Positions 22,838 to 29,579 of a stretch of DNA of 45,945 nucleotides are shown in pieces (within the stretch, counting starts at the first letter, position 1; each line of letters opens with the position of its first letter). The stretch comes from an uncultured Clostridia bacterium. GTDB lineage: Bacteria > Bacillota > Clostridia > Christensenellales > Borkfalkiaceae. Location of the stretch: assembly GCA_947627065.1 (NCBI GenBank), contig CANQUN010000010.1:1-45945 (forward strand), read 5' to 3'. The position numbers were made by a program, and so were the translations under genes. Below the pieces are notes generated by a model that worked only from the letters and a program-made list of their open reading frames with translations, had not been told where the DNA came from and searched no databases.

Positions 22838-23014
22838 TCACCCGTCGTTCTTCGCAAGATGCTCTTTCAGTACATCCCGCACAATGTCGCTGACCGTTCT
22901 CTCTTGCCCTTTGGCGAAGGTGAACAGCTTTTGATACATTGTGGCTGAGACCACAACGGTCACGCGCTTTCTATCCTTTCCGCCGAGCTGTTTCCCGCCG
23001 TGAACGTTTCCCAT
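22838..23014 (-). CDS. Small ribbon-helix-helix (Arc/CopG-like) protein
   Basis: A 58-residue protein found by reading the minus strand between the XRE gene and the upstream gene. It starts MGNVHGGKQLGGKDRK and continues RVTVVVSATMYQKLFTFAKGQERTVSDIVRDVLKEHL, a compact RHH pattern: a beta strand with alternating residues, then two helices. AAGGAGGTG lies eight bases before ATG at 23014. It probably acts as a small DNA-binding repressor or accessory of the early region. Confidence 0.72.
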   Translation of the reverse strand: MGNVHGGKQLGGKDRKRVTVVVSATMYQKLFTFAKGQERTVSDIVRDVLKEHLAKNDG

Positions 23015-23097
23015 TCTTTTACACCTCCTTTCGATATTTGACCTGCCTCATCGGCGCGGGTAGGTCGGCTCCCGCGGACGCCTCTCGGCGTTTCGGC

Positions 23098-23289
23098 TCA
23101 CTCCCTCATAAGCTCCTCTAAAAAGTTAAGAATAAGTTTGGTCGCGCTAATAGCGCCCTCCCGATAAGCAACATTGACAAGGTTACCGTCCCGCCTCTCC
23201 TGTTCCTGTATGGATACATTCGTCTCAATGGTTCTTGCGATATACGTCCGCAGGAGTTTGACGTCCTGCGCGGTCATTATCTTTTTCAT
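23098..23289 (-). CDS. Small early phage protein
   Basis: A 63-residue helical protein (MKKIMTAQDVKLLRTYIARTIETNVSIQEQERRDGNLVNVAYREGAISATKLILNFLEELMRE). Its start overlaps the previous stop (ATGA). No family recognised. It is part of the small-gene early cluster. Confidence 0.6.
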   Translation of the reverse strand: MKKIMTAQDVKLLRTYIARTIETNVSIQEQERRDGNLVNVAYREGAISATKLILNFLEELMRE

Positions 23290-23468
23290 TCCGCCGCCTC
23301 CTTCTCGTTAAGCTCCTTGGCGAGCGCTTCCGCTGCGTCCTTGTCGTCCGTCAGCTCCCCAGTATATTCGACGTTCCCGCTGTGCAGCGGCTCATTCGCG
23401 CGGAGCCTGCGCCCGACGCGGTAAACCTTCTTGTCCCCGATATAGTTTGAAAAGACTTCCCACATCAT
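23286..23468 (-). CDS. Small early phage protein
   Basis: A 60-residue protein (MMWEVFSNYIGDKKVYRVGRRLRANEPLHSGNVEYTGELTDDKDAAEALAKELNEKEAAE). The N-terminal part looks like a small beta sheet, the end like a helix that reads deviations in a 'DDKDAAEALAKELNEKE' pattern common to short phage proteins. A GGAGGT site precedes the start. Function is unknown. Confidence 0.6.
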   Translation of the reverse strand: MMWEVFSNYIGDKKVYRVGRRLRANEPLHSGNVEYTGELTDDKDAAEALAKELNEKEAAE

Positions 23469-23469
23469 C

Positions 23470-23718
23470 TTACGCTACCTCCATTGCTTCATATTTTGTC
23501 GGCTCTACGCAGGAGCCAATGGACTGATAAAACTCGTTCTGTTTGTTCCAGCTTGTAGCGACCGCCTTAGCTCTCGTTTCCGTGTAATAGTCATCTGCCG
23601 ACAGCGGCGACTGTAATTCGCTTCCGCGAGCAGCCACATAGCCGCCCTTCCTTAAAAGATAGATTTTGCCCTTGTGCTCTCCGCCGGTAATCGTCGCCTT
23701 GATTAAATACCTTTTCAT
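23470..23718 (-). CDS. Small early phage protein
   Basis: An 82-residue protein (MKRYLIKATITGGEHKGKIYLLRKGGYVAARGSELQSPLSADDYYTETRAKAVATSWNKQNEFYQ...). ATG at 23718 has GGAGGA; the longer frame to 23760 would overlap the upstream gene. It is beta-rich at the N terminus, with a helical end. It resembles its neighbour in style ('YYTETRAKAVA' against 'DKDAAEALAKEL'). Function is unknown. Confidence 0.6.
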   Translation of the reverse strand: MKRYLIKATITGGEHKGKIYLLRKGGYVAARGSELQSPLSADDYYTETRAKAVATSWNKQNEFYQSIGSCVEPTKYEAMEVA

Positions 23719-23734
23719 CTTCGTTGTCCTCCTC

Positions 23735-24004
23735 TCAATACAAAGCCCACTCGGCGTCAAGTTGATTTCCGCGAGCCTTTACTTTGACATACTTCGGACT
23801 TTCGTCGCTCTCACGGTAATCTCCGTTGATCGCGTACTCAATATGGAAGGTCGCCGTTGCGCTTTGCACTCCAATGCTCATTTCCTGCGCAAGCACGTTT
23901 CTGATTTCGGCGTGCTTGCCCGACTTCCTATAATGTTCCTTTGCCTGCTGCTCAAAAAAGGTTATTGCCTTTTTCATCATAGTTCCGAGCGTCAACATTT
24001 TCAT
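23735..24004 (-). CDS. First gene of the early operon, unknown function
   Basis: An 89-residue protein (MKMLTLGTMMKKAITFFEQQAKEHYRKSGKHAEIRNVLAQEMSIGVQSATATFHIEYAI...). AAGGAG at 24015-24020 gives a good site. It is the first gene after the early promoter and leader. The second half is beta-rich. No family recognised. Confidence 0.6.
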   Translation of the reverse strand: MKMLTLGTMMKKAITFFEQQAKEHYRKSGKHAEIRNVLAQEMSIGVQSATATFHIEYAINGDYRESDESPKYVKVKARGNQLDAEWALY

Positions 24005-24034
24005 TGGGGTTAAACTCCTTATATAAATAAAAAT

Positions 24035-24059
24035 GGGTCCGTAGCATAACTACGAACCC
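24035..24059 (-). terminator. Hairpin with T-run in the early leader (2)
   Basis: On the minus strand GGGTTCGTAG (24059-24050) pairs with CTACGGACCC (24044-24035) over ten positions, including a G-U pair that exists only in the minus-strand RNA, followed by ATTTTTATTT. It sits between the early promoter and the first early gene. It may be an attenuator that antitermination must pass. Confidence 0.6.
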
Positions 24060-24061
24060 TT

Positions 24062-24091
24062 AAAAAATGGCCTGCAATCATGTTACAGACC
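24062..24091 (-). promoter_or_regulatory. Hairpin or operator-like palindrome at the early promoter (1)
   Basis: GGTCTG (24091-24086) pairs with CAGGCC (24074-24069) around an 11-nt loop, followed by ATTTTTTA. It overlaps the expected transcription start (about 24086), so it may be an operator in DNA, or the terminator of transcripts from farther right, instead of part of the early mRNA. Its loop contains a loose dyad around CATG (24075-24085). Confidence 0.45.
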
Positions 24092-24092
24092 T

Positions 24093-24121
24093 ATTATAAA
24101 ACAACATTGAGATACATTTTT
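24093..24121 (-). promoter_or_regulatory. Putative phage early promoter
   Basis: A perfect TATAAT lies on the minus strand at 24098-24093, about 90 bases before the first early gene. No good -35 hexamer is present at 17 bases spacing (an A-rich stretch is). This would need an activator or be weak. It is the only promoter-like site upstream of the early operon. Confidence 0.5.
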
Positions 24122-24720
24122 TGCGGTATACGCCTGAAATTTTGAGATAATTTAAGAAGATTCGCCCTTTTGGGGGAATATGCGGGAGTTTTGCGGGAGT
24201 ATGCGGGGAGATTGTGCGGAATACGTATGGAAGGCTCCCCGAGACGGTGCGGGATTACGTTTTGGACTTTGGGGGAATTTTTGCAGAGTATGTCCGAGGT
24301 TGTGCGGGGTACGTATGGGAACTGAGCCCGAGGCGCTGCGGGGAATATGTAAGGAGATTTTTGGGGGGATATGTGAGGTGAGAATATCGTTGAAACGATT
24401 TGAGAGGTTGCGCACAGCGACCTCTTGCGAAGTTTGCCTTGCAAAAACAGGGTTCCCAAAAAATATTGCAAAGCAAAATTTTTTGGGATAAGGAGCGGCA
24501 AGCGTCAAAGCAAAGAGGTTGCATTCCTGCAACCTCTTGCGAAATTCGCTTTGCAAACAAAACAGGGCTCCCGCGAAGAAATCTCCGATTTATTCGTGGG
24601 AAAAAGGAGAAGCAGGCAGTATGCCATTGCTTTTGCGCAAAGCAAAAGCAAGGCATACATGCCTTGCTTCGACGCGCCGCAGCGTTTAGAGCGCACGGCG
24701 ACGTTTGAATGTGCAACATG
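24122..24720. repeat. Repeat- and hairpin-rich gene-free junction between prophage and tRNA operon
   Basis: No credible gene is present. Two roughly 48-base direct copies (24210-24257 and 24299-24347; core TGCGG..TACGTATGG) lie in the left half. The right half has two copies of a 55-60-base unit (24403-24458 and 24514-24575; core ACCTCTTGCGAA...ACAGGG) and a chain of hairpins: 24403-24425, 24454-24488 (11-bp perfect), 24513-24538 (11-bp perfect), 24621-24656 and 24646-24669. The last two overlap and are mutually exclusive. This is the likely right end of the prophage; an attachment site may lie here. Confidence 0.6.
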
Positions 24721-24758
24721 AAAACGTCGCCGCAAGCGAAGTTGCGCTTGCGGCGACG
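24721..24758 (-). terminator. Intrinsic terminator of the tRNA operon
   Basis: A perfect 14-bp inverted repeat (24725-24738 with 24745-24758, loop of six) follows the last tRNA on the minus strand and is followed by TTTT. It ends the six-tRNA transcript before the prophage. Confidence 0.75.
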
Positions 24759-24761
24759 CGG

Positions 24762-24837
24762 TGGTGCACCATCACGGACTCGAACCGGGGACCCACTGAT
24801 TAAGAGTCAGTTGCTCTACCAACTGAGCTAATGGTGC
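24762..24837 (-). tRNA. tRNA-Lys (anticodon CTT)
   Basis: A full cloverleaf: acceptor GCACCAT with ATGGTGC, D-arm TAGCTCAGTTGG, anticodon loop ACTCTTAAT, T-arm GGTTCGAGTCC, and encoded ACCA at the 3' end. It is the last gene of the operon; its 3' end faces the prophage, the usual geometry for phage integration into tRNA genes. Confidence 0.95.
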
Positions 24838-24843
24838 ATGGTT

Positions 24844-24919
24844 TGGTGATCCAGCCGCGATTCGAACGCGGGACACCTTGATTAAAAGTCAAGTGCTCTG
24901 CCGACTGAGCTAATGGACC
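24844..24919 (-). tRNA. tRNA-Lys (anticodon TTT)
   Basis: Complete cloverleaf with anticodon stem-loop CTTGACTTTTAATCAAG, T-loop GTTCGAATC and encoded CCA. Acceptor GGTCCAT pairs with CTGGATC allowing a G-U pair. It is the second lysine tRNA in the operon, reading the other lysine codon. Confidence 0.95.
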
Positions 24920-24924
24920 GTCTT

Positions 24925-24998
24925 TGGCTGGGGTGGCAGGATTTGAACCTACGAATCCCGGAATCAAAATCCGGTGCCTTACCGCTTGGCGACACCCC
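24925..24998 (-). tRNA. tRNA-Gln (anticodon TTG)
   Basis: Acceptor GGGGTGT with CACCCCA-side pairing, anticodon loop ATTTTGATT (TTG), T-loop GTTCAAATC, and encoded GCCA end. A glutaminyl-tRNA synthetase is encoded 5 kb away, so this tRNA is probably charged directly. Confidence 0.95.
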
Positions 24999-25015
24999 AT
25001 CACCATGAAAAGCAG

Positions 25016-25093
25016 TGGGGCGAGAGAAGGGAATCGAACCCTCGACCTCCAGGACCACAATCTGGCGCTCTAACCAATTGAGCTACTCTCGCC
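25016..25093 (-). tRNA. tRNA-His (anticodon GTG)
   Basis: The extra 5' G (position -1) before seven acceptor bases, paired with a C73, identifies a histidine tRNA. The anticodon loop is ATTGTGGTC, T-loop GTTCGATTC, with encoded CCA. Confidence 0.95.
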
Positions 25094-25094
25094 A

Positions 25095-25171
25095 TGGCGC
25101 GCCTGAAGGGATTCGAACCCCTGGCACACGGCTTAGAAGGCCGTTGCTCTATCCTGCTGAGCTACAGGCGC
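25095..25171 (-). tRNA. tRNA-Arg (anticodon TCT)
   Basis: Acceptor GCGCCTG with CAGGCGC, D-arm TAGCTCAGCAGGA, anticodon loop CTTCTAA (TCT), T-loop GTTCGAATC, discriminator G and encoded CCA. Confidence 0.95.
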
Positions 25172-25185
25172 AAAATGCAGATTTT

Positions 25186-25259
25186 TGGAGCGGGTGATGG
25201 GAATCGGACCCACGCAACCAGCTTGGAAGGCTGGTGTTCTACCATTGAACTACACCCGC
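25186..25259 (-). tRNA. tRNA-Gly (anticodon TCC)
   Basis: First gene of the operon. Acceptor GCGGGTG with CACCCGC, anticodon loop CTTCCAA (TCC), T-loop GTCCGATTC, discriminator T and encoded CCA. It has a typical short D-loop (TAGTTCAATGG). Confidence 0.95.
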
Positions 25260-25281
25260 GCTTCTTGCATAATGCTTATAG

Positions 25282-25310
25282 ATTATATCAAAAACGGCAA
25301 GACAAGTCAA
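25282..25310 (-). promoter_or_regulatory. Promoter of the tRNA operon
   Basis: On the minus strand TTGACT (25310-25305) lies 17 bases from TATAAT (25287-25282). The first tRNA begins 23 bases after the -10 box. No other promoter is seen between the six tRNA genes. Confidence 0.85.
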
Positions 25311-25369
25311 ATATTTTCCACGCGTTTGCGAAAAATTTTTCAACTTTTTGAAATCTCGGCCTCTCCCGC

Positions 25370-25450
25370 CTTAAAACTTAACCTTTACAGTCTTAAAACT
25401 TAACCCCTCTCTCTTGAAAACTTAACCTCTCCAAATTGAAAACCCGACCA
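25370..25450. repeat. Short tandem repeat, about 23-bp period
   Basis: Three good copies and one weaker copy of CTTRAAACTTAACC-type units with variable ends follow the phosphodiesterase gene and precede the tRNA promoter. No hairpin or gene is seen in them. Similar low-complexity stretches mark other intergenic regions of this chromosome. Confidence 0.65.
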
Positions 25451-25486
25451 TTCCCGCCGCCTCACTCGGCCTTGCCGCCGCCTTGC

Positions 25487-25966
25487 TCAGCCCCAAAACA
25501 GGCTGCCGTTGATTTTTACGACGACCTTTCCCGAGGCGACCACGGCGTAAGCAATACTCTTTTCGCGGGTCATGAAGGAGAGCGCGCCCGGGTTGACGAG
25601 GGTTACGCCGCCGCGCTCGTCAATGCCCGCAACGTGGGTGTGCCCGTAAAAAACGGCGTCCGCCCCCTCTTTTGCGGCGTAGTCGGCAAGGGGCTGCAGG
25701 GTGGTTTTTACGCCGAACCTGTCGCCGTGGGTGAGCATGAGACGCTTGCCTTCTACCTCCACTATCTCCACCGCGTTTGCGCGTGCGGCGTCGCAATTGC
25801 CCTTTACGCACACGAGTTTGCCCGCAAGGGCGGACGCGTACGGCCGCATATCCGTGAAACAGTCGCCGAGGTGGAACACGTAATCGCATTCAGCAAGGAC
25901 GGACATGGCCCTGTCAATCGCGCTGTAATTTCCGTGCGTGTCCGAAAGGATTCCTATCGTTTTCAT
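25487..25966 (-). CDS. YfcE/MJ0936-family metallophosphoesterase
   Basis: A 159-residue phosphodiesterase. Metal-binding motifs are complete: GILSDTHGNYSAID (D-x-H), FHLGDCFTD (GD), VKGNCDAA (GNCD), MLTHGDRFG and FYGHTHVAG (GHTH), VTLVNPGALSF. Such enzymes hydrolyse phosphodiesters, with the natural substrate often unknown. The start overlaps the upstream oxidoreductase stop by four bases, so the two are co-translated. Confidence 0.88.
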   Translation of the reverse strand: MKTIGILSDTHGNYSAIDRAMSVLAECDYVFHLGDCFTDMRPYASALAGKLVCVKGNCDAARANAVEIVEVEGKRLMLTHGDRFGVKTTLQPLADYAAKEGADAVFYGHTHVAGIDERGGVTLVNPGALSFMTREKSIAYAVVASGKVVVKINGSLFWG

Positions 25967-27210
25967 AATGTCCCCTCTTCCTCGCCGTCAAAGCGGCGTT
26001 TTATGTCCATCGCGGCAAGGTGCGCCGACGAGAAAGCCCACTGCAGGTTGTAACCGCCGCAGTCGCCGTCCACGTCCGCAATCTCTCCGATAAGGTACAG
26101 GCCGTCCTCGAGCCTCGAGCGCATGGTGTGCGGGTCGATTTCGCCGAGCCTGACGCCGCCGCGGGTTACCTGTGCCATGTCGAAACCGAGGCTGCCCACC
26201 ATCTTGATGCGGAAATCCTTGAGACGCGAAACAACGGCGTTAATGTGAGAAAAAGGGCACTTTTCGCCCGAACGCAGCCCGACGGAGGCGACGATTGCCA
26301 TACCGAGACGGCGGTTGACTACGCCCGTGAGCAGGTCGTCCGCCGTGAGGTAGGAGTTACTCCGTATCTTTTCTTCAAGCAGTGAACGGACGGTTTCGGC
26401 GGAGATGTCGGGGAGGAACTCGACGGAGAGTTCGGCGTTTTCAAGACCCGCCGCATACGAGGAGATTTTGAACACCGCGTCTCCGCTCACGCCAAAGTCC
26501 GTGAACAAAATGTCCCCTTTTTCGCAGGTTATCGGCCTGTTTTTGTCGTATAGGGTTATGCGGGCGACGTGCCGCGTGCCCCTTAAAGAACGCAGGGCGG
26601 ACGTTTCGGTTTTGAGTTGGACGAGGCAGGGCGTGAGCGCGGTTGCCGTGTGGCCGAAGGCGCGGGCGAGGGCAAAACCGTTCCCGTCGGTGCCGAATTC
26701 CTTGTGGCAGCGCCCGCCCGTGGCGAGAACGACGGTTTGGGCAAGGACGCTTTCTGTCCCGTTTGAGATGACAAAGACGCCTTTATCGCGGATTATCGAC
26801 GAGACGAAAAATTCCGTGCGCAGCACGCCGCCGAGACCCGCGAACGCCAGCCGCATGAGATCCACGACCGACGACGCCTGAAGGGACGCGGGATAGACCC
26901 TGCCCTCTTCCTCGACGGTGAGCATTCCGAGAGAGCGGAGAAAGGCACGGGTGTCGCCGCTGCCGAACGCGGCGAGCGCGGGCGCGACGAAGGCCTGCGC
27001 GTCCCCTTCCTGCGAATGGTAAGCCGAGGGCGAAAGGCGGGTGTTGGTTACGTTGCCCCTGCCGTTGCCCGTGGCAGCCAACTTTTTGCCGACGCGCGGC
27101 AGGCGTTCGAGAATGACCGTATCGCCGCCGAAGACACGGGCGAGCATTACGCCGCAGGCAAGCCCCCCTGCTCCGCCGCCTATCACGGCCGTCTTGTAAA
27201 TCTTTTCCAT
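25963..27210 (-). CDS. NAD(P)/FAD-dependent oxidoreductase, YhiN/HI0933 family
   Basis: A 415-residue flavoprotein. The FAD-binding Rossmann motif is at the N terminus, AVIGGGAGGLACGVMLAR, with LERLPRVGKKLAATGNGRGNVTN as the family signature. TVVLATGG and the C-terminal LYLIGEIADVDGDCGGYNLQWAFSSAHLAA are also diagnostic. ATG at 27210 starts the conserved fold; the frame extends to 27246 without a better site. The function of the family is not established. It is paired with the phosphodiesterase. Confidence 0.88.
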   Translation of the reverse strand: MEKIYKTAVIGGGAGGLACGVMLARVFGGDTVILERLPRVGKKLAATGNGRGNVTNTRLSPSAYHSQEGDAQAFVAPALAAFGSGDTRAFLRSLGMLTVEEEGRVYPASLQASSVVDLMRLAFAGLGGVLRTEFFVSSIIRDKGVFVISNGTESVLAQTVVLATGGRCHKEFGTDGNGFALARAFGHTATALTPCLVQLKTETSALRSLRGTRHVARITLYDKNRPITCEKGDILFTDFGVSGDAVFKISSYAAGLENAELSVEFLPDISAETVRSLLEEKIRSNSYLTADDLLTGVVNRRLGMAIVASVGLRSGEKCPFSHINAVVSRLKDFRIKMVGSLGFDMAQVTRGGVRLGEIDPHTMRSRLEDGLYLIGEIADVDGDCGGYNLQWAFSSAHLAAMDIKRRFDGEEEGTL

Positions 27211-27261
27211 ATTCTTATTGTAACATAAACTTAAAAAATTTTCCACTCAAATGCAATACAT

Positions 27262-27290
27262 TTGACTATTTGCCGAAAATATATTAAAAT
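27262..27290 (+). promoter_or_regulatory. Promoter of the DUF1508 gene
   Basis: TTGACT (27262-27267) and TAAAAT (27285-27290), 17 bases apart. The predicted start near 27297 lies after the first ATGs, which supports translation from 27311 instead of 27293. Confidence 0.7.
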
Positions 27291-27310
27291 TTATGATGGA
27301 GAAAGTTGCG

Positions 27311-28327
27311 ATGGAAGGAATGATGGAATATCTCAGTCAAAACCGCGATTACGTCATCGCTCTCATAATAACCGCCGCCGTGGTGGTGCTTGCGGGCATT
27401 CTCGGCGTGGTGATAAAAAAACACAACCTCTTGCGGTTTATGGACGGATGGTTCAAAAAGGGCAAGAACAAGGACGGGGGCGCCGAGGCCGACGGAGACG
27501 CTGCCGGCGGGGCCGCCGCTTTGGACGCCGCCACCGATGAGAGCGCGGGCGAAAACGCCGAAGAATACGGAGATTTTGAAGAAACGGGTTCGGACGGGCG
27601 TTCGGACACGAGCGCGGCTTTTGAAGGCGAAGGCGGAGACGGGCTTTACGGCGAATGTGCCGCGGAGACCGAGGCCCACGGCCGCACGGCCGAGACGGGC
27701 AGAGGCTTTGTGGGTACGTCGGACGATGGCGCGGACGGCACGGACGCGGCTTTTGAAAGCACGGACGGCACCGCAAACGAGACAGCAGGCGGCGCACAGC
27801 CCGAAAAGAAGAATTCCGCCTTTTCCGAAATGGTGAGAAGTTCCATCGGGATGGCGGAGATATACGAGAAGAACAAGCGGATGGACGATGATGATTCGGA
27901 CACGGCCGCGGACACAGATGACGGCCGAGACGGCCATGACGGCGTGCCCTCCCCCGCTCCCGTTGCCGAGGAGCCGCCCGCAGTGCAGGTTGAGGAAGAA
28001 GAATTCGGCGAGGGTAAGTGGAGAATCATGCGCTCGGGGTCAACCTACCGCGCCGAACTGCACGACGAGGAAGGCAACGTTCTGTTAAGGTCCTTCAATT
28101 ATTCTGCCGCGGGTGAAGCCAGAAGGTGCGTTGCGCAGCTGAAAAAGCACATTAAAGGCAACAACTTTAACATTGAGGTCAAGAGCGGCAAGTTCCGCTT
28201 TAACCTGTACAGTTCGTCCGACAGGCTGGTCTGCCGCGGCGAACTCTGCGAGACGAACGAGGAATGCCGCCGCCGTATAGAAGAAGTTAAACGGATAGCG
28301 GACAAGGCCGAGATAGTGCGCGGCTGA
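27311..28327 (+). CDS. Membrane-anchored DUF1508 (YegP-like) domain protein
   Basis: About 338 residues. An N-terminal membrane helix (YVIALIITAAVVVLAGILGVVI) is followed by a positive patch (KKHNLLRFMDGWFKKGKNK), so the rest faces the cytoplasm. Residues about 50-220 are a very long acidic, Ala/Gly/Asp-rich low-complexity linker. The C terminus has two DUF1508 units: GKWRIMRSGSTYRAELHDEEGNVLLRSFNYSAAGEARRCVAQLK and NNFNIEVKSGKFRFNLYSSSDRLVCRGELCETNEECRRRIEEVK. DUF1508 is a small beta-rich fold of unclear function. GGAG lies eight bases before ATG at 27311; alternative starts are 27293 and 27320. Confidence 0.78.
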   Translation: MEGMMEYLSQNRDYVIALIITAAVVVLAGILGVVIKKHNLLRFMDGWFKKGKNKDGGAEADGDAAGGAAALDAATDESAGENAEEYGDFEETGSDGRSDTSAAFEGEGGDGLYGECAAETEAHGRTAETGRGFVGTSDDGADGTDAAFESTDGTANETAGGAQPEKKNSAFSEMVRSSIGMAEIYEKNKRMDDDDSDTAADTDDGRDGHDGVPSPAPVAEEPPAVQVEEEEFGEGKWRIMRSGSTYRAELHDEEGNVLLRSFNYSAAGEARRCVAQLKKHIKGNNFNIEVKSGKFRFNLYSSSDRLVCRGELCETNEECRRRIEEVKRIADKAEIVRG

Positions 28328-28388
28328 GCGGCGCGGCATGAAAAATTGAAGCCGCTGCTCGGGCGGCACACACTGTGAAATATGTATT

Positions 28389-28416
28389 GCGCGGGGCTTT
28401 CGCCCCGCGCTTTTTT
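28389..28416 (+). terminator. Intrinsic terminator after the DUF1508 gene
   Basis: GCGCGGGGC (28389-28397) pairs with GCCCCGCGC (28402-28410), followed by TTTTTT. The T-run is on the plus side only. It ends 28,327's transcript. Confidence 0.85.
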
Positions 28417-28754
28417 GTTGTTTGCAAGTAACTCCCCCACGCTTTTTTGTGCGTTTTAGGGGGTTTTCGGTCTGCAAGCGGCTCGGGTGGACAAAGATAA
28501 AAAAAGCACGGGCGGTGCGGAGACAAAGATAAAAGAAGCACGTGCGGGACGGGCGGACAAGGACAAAAAACGGGCGCGGTCAGAGACAAAAGAAAACACA
28601 GTTGGAGAGACAAGACAAAAGCCAAAAGCGCGAACAAGCCGAGGCAAGGAAACGAGAACGGACAGAGCGGACAAGCCGAGGCAAGTAAACGATAACGTAC
28701 GACAGAACAAGGATAAAATCAAAATGCCCGAAGGCGGAAAGCATTCGGGCAGAG
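28417..28754. repeat. Gene-free purine-rich region with repeated GACAA(A/G)GA-type units
   Basis: A Lys/Arg-rich frame can be read through here on the plus strand, but it is low in complexity, lacks a ribosome site and ends in the CvpA-like gene. Repeated words (ACAAAGATAAAA, GACAAGCCGAGGCAAG twice) mark it as intergenic repeat. An inverted repeat at 28724-28750 with a T-rich stretch on the minus side may be an extra terminator for the CvpA-like gene. Confidence 0.5.
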
Positions 28755-28780
28755 AAAAAGCGCAGAAGATTATTCTGCGC
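28755..28780 (-). terminator. Intrinsic terminator of the CvpA-like gene
   Basis: GCGCAGAA (28760-28767) and TTCTGCGC (28773-28780) form a perfect 8-bp hairpin read on the minus strand, followed by TTTTTC. It lies 23 bases after the gene's stop. Confidence 0.8.
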
Positions 28781-28802
28781 TTTATGTTTGGGTTCAATTC
28801 AA

Positions 28803-29387
28803 TCAATAGATGGCGAGGTTGGGGTCGAACATCTCGATGATTTCGAGCAGGAACTTCCTTACGCTGTTGCCCTGTATGGACAGCCCGTCGAGCAGTTTGT
28901 TGAACGGGTTGTAGTTGTACATGAACTTGAGCATGAACGAACTATCTCCGCCCACCGCATTGTACAGGTCGTATTCCGTTCCGTCGAGGCAGTGGAGAAT
29001 TGCCACCACGAACATGATGACCGCAAAGGTGATGATTACCCGCACGAACATGCCGATGAACTTGTCGAGAAGCCTGTGTTTGAGCGTCCACTTTTTGTAG
29101 ATAATCTTGTTGATTGCGTAATCGCAGACGATGGTGAGTATTATCGCCACCAGAAGGAAGGCGACGACGGCGGCTATCGGTGCGGTAAGATCGGAACTGC
29201 CCGAACCTTGCGCGGCGGACGACGCGTCCTTGCCGAGCAGGCTGTAAACACCGTAAGCCACTCCGAACGCAGCACCGAACGTTATGATGATTTCGGCAAT
29301 CCTGAGGACGGATTTTAACATCCCCTTGAAGAAGCCTATTACCGCAGCAAGTAGCAGCAAAGCTATCACGACGATATTGAATACCAT
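28803..29387 (-). CDS. CvpA-family membrane protein (putative)
   Basis: A 194-residue protein with four hydrophobic segments: MVFNIVVIALLLLAAVIGFFKGMLKS, IIITFGAAFGVAYGVYSLL, APIAAVVAFLLVAIILTIVCDYAI and VRVIITFAVIMFVVAILHCL. The start pattern 'GFFKGMLKSVLRIAEI' and the 'LDKFIGMFVRVIIT' third part match CvpA proteins, which are needed for colicin V production in E. coli and are now linked to envelope functions. It is monocistronic with its own promoter and terminator. Confidence 0.75.
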   Translation of the reverse strand: MVFNIVVIALLLLAAVIGFFKGMLKSVLRIAEIIITFGAAFGVAYGVYSLLGKDASSAAQGSGSSDLTAPIAAVVAFLLVAIILTIVCDYAINKIIYKKWTLKHRLLDKFIGMFVRVIITFAVIMFVVAILHCLDGTEYDLYNAVGGDSSFMLKFMYNYNPFNKLLDGLSIQGNSVRKFLLEIIEMFDPNLAIY

Positions 29388-29422
29388 AATATTCCCTTTG
29401 ATACCTTTGTTTATTTAGTTAC

Positions 29423-29452
29423 ATTATATATTATCACGGCGGGGTTTGTCAA
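29423..29452 (-). promoter_or_regulatory. Promoter of the CvpA-like gene
   Basis: TTGACA (29452-29447) and TATAAT (29428-29423), 18 bases apart on the minus strand, both perfect hexamers, 35 bases before the ATG. Confidence 0.82.
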
Positions 29453-29579
29453 GGATTTTTAGGAATTAAATTACCGATATATACTATAATATATTACTTT
29501 TTTCCCAAAATTTGCCCAATTTCCGCCCGCCGGGGGCGCAAATTGCCCGATTTCCGCTTGATGTGGGGTGAAGAAGGTG

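Noticed and set aside
24094-24735. Several overlapping frames on both strands
   Set aside because: They only read through repeats and hairpins; residues are repetitive and no ribosome sites are present.
28487-28840. A Lys/Arg-rich plus-strand frame of 117 residues
   Set aside because: It is low complexity, repeat-derived, lacks a ribosome site and overlaps terminators and the CvpA-like gene end.
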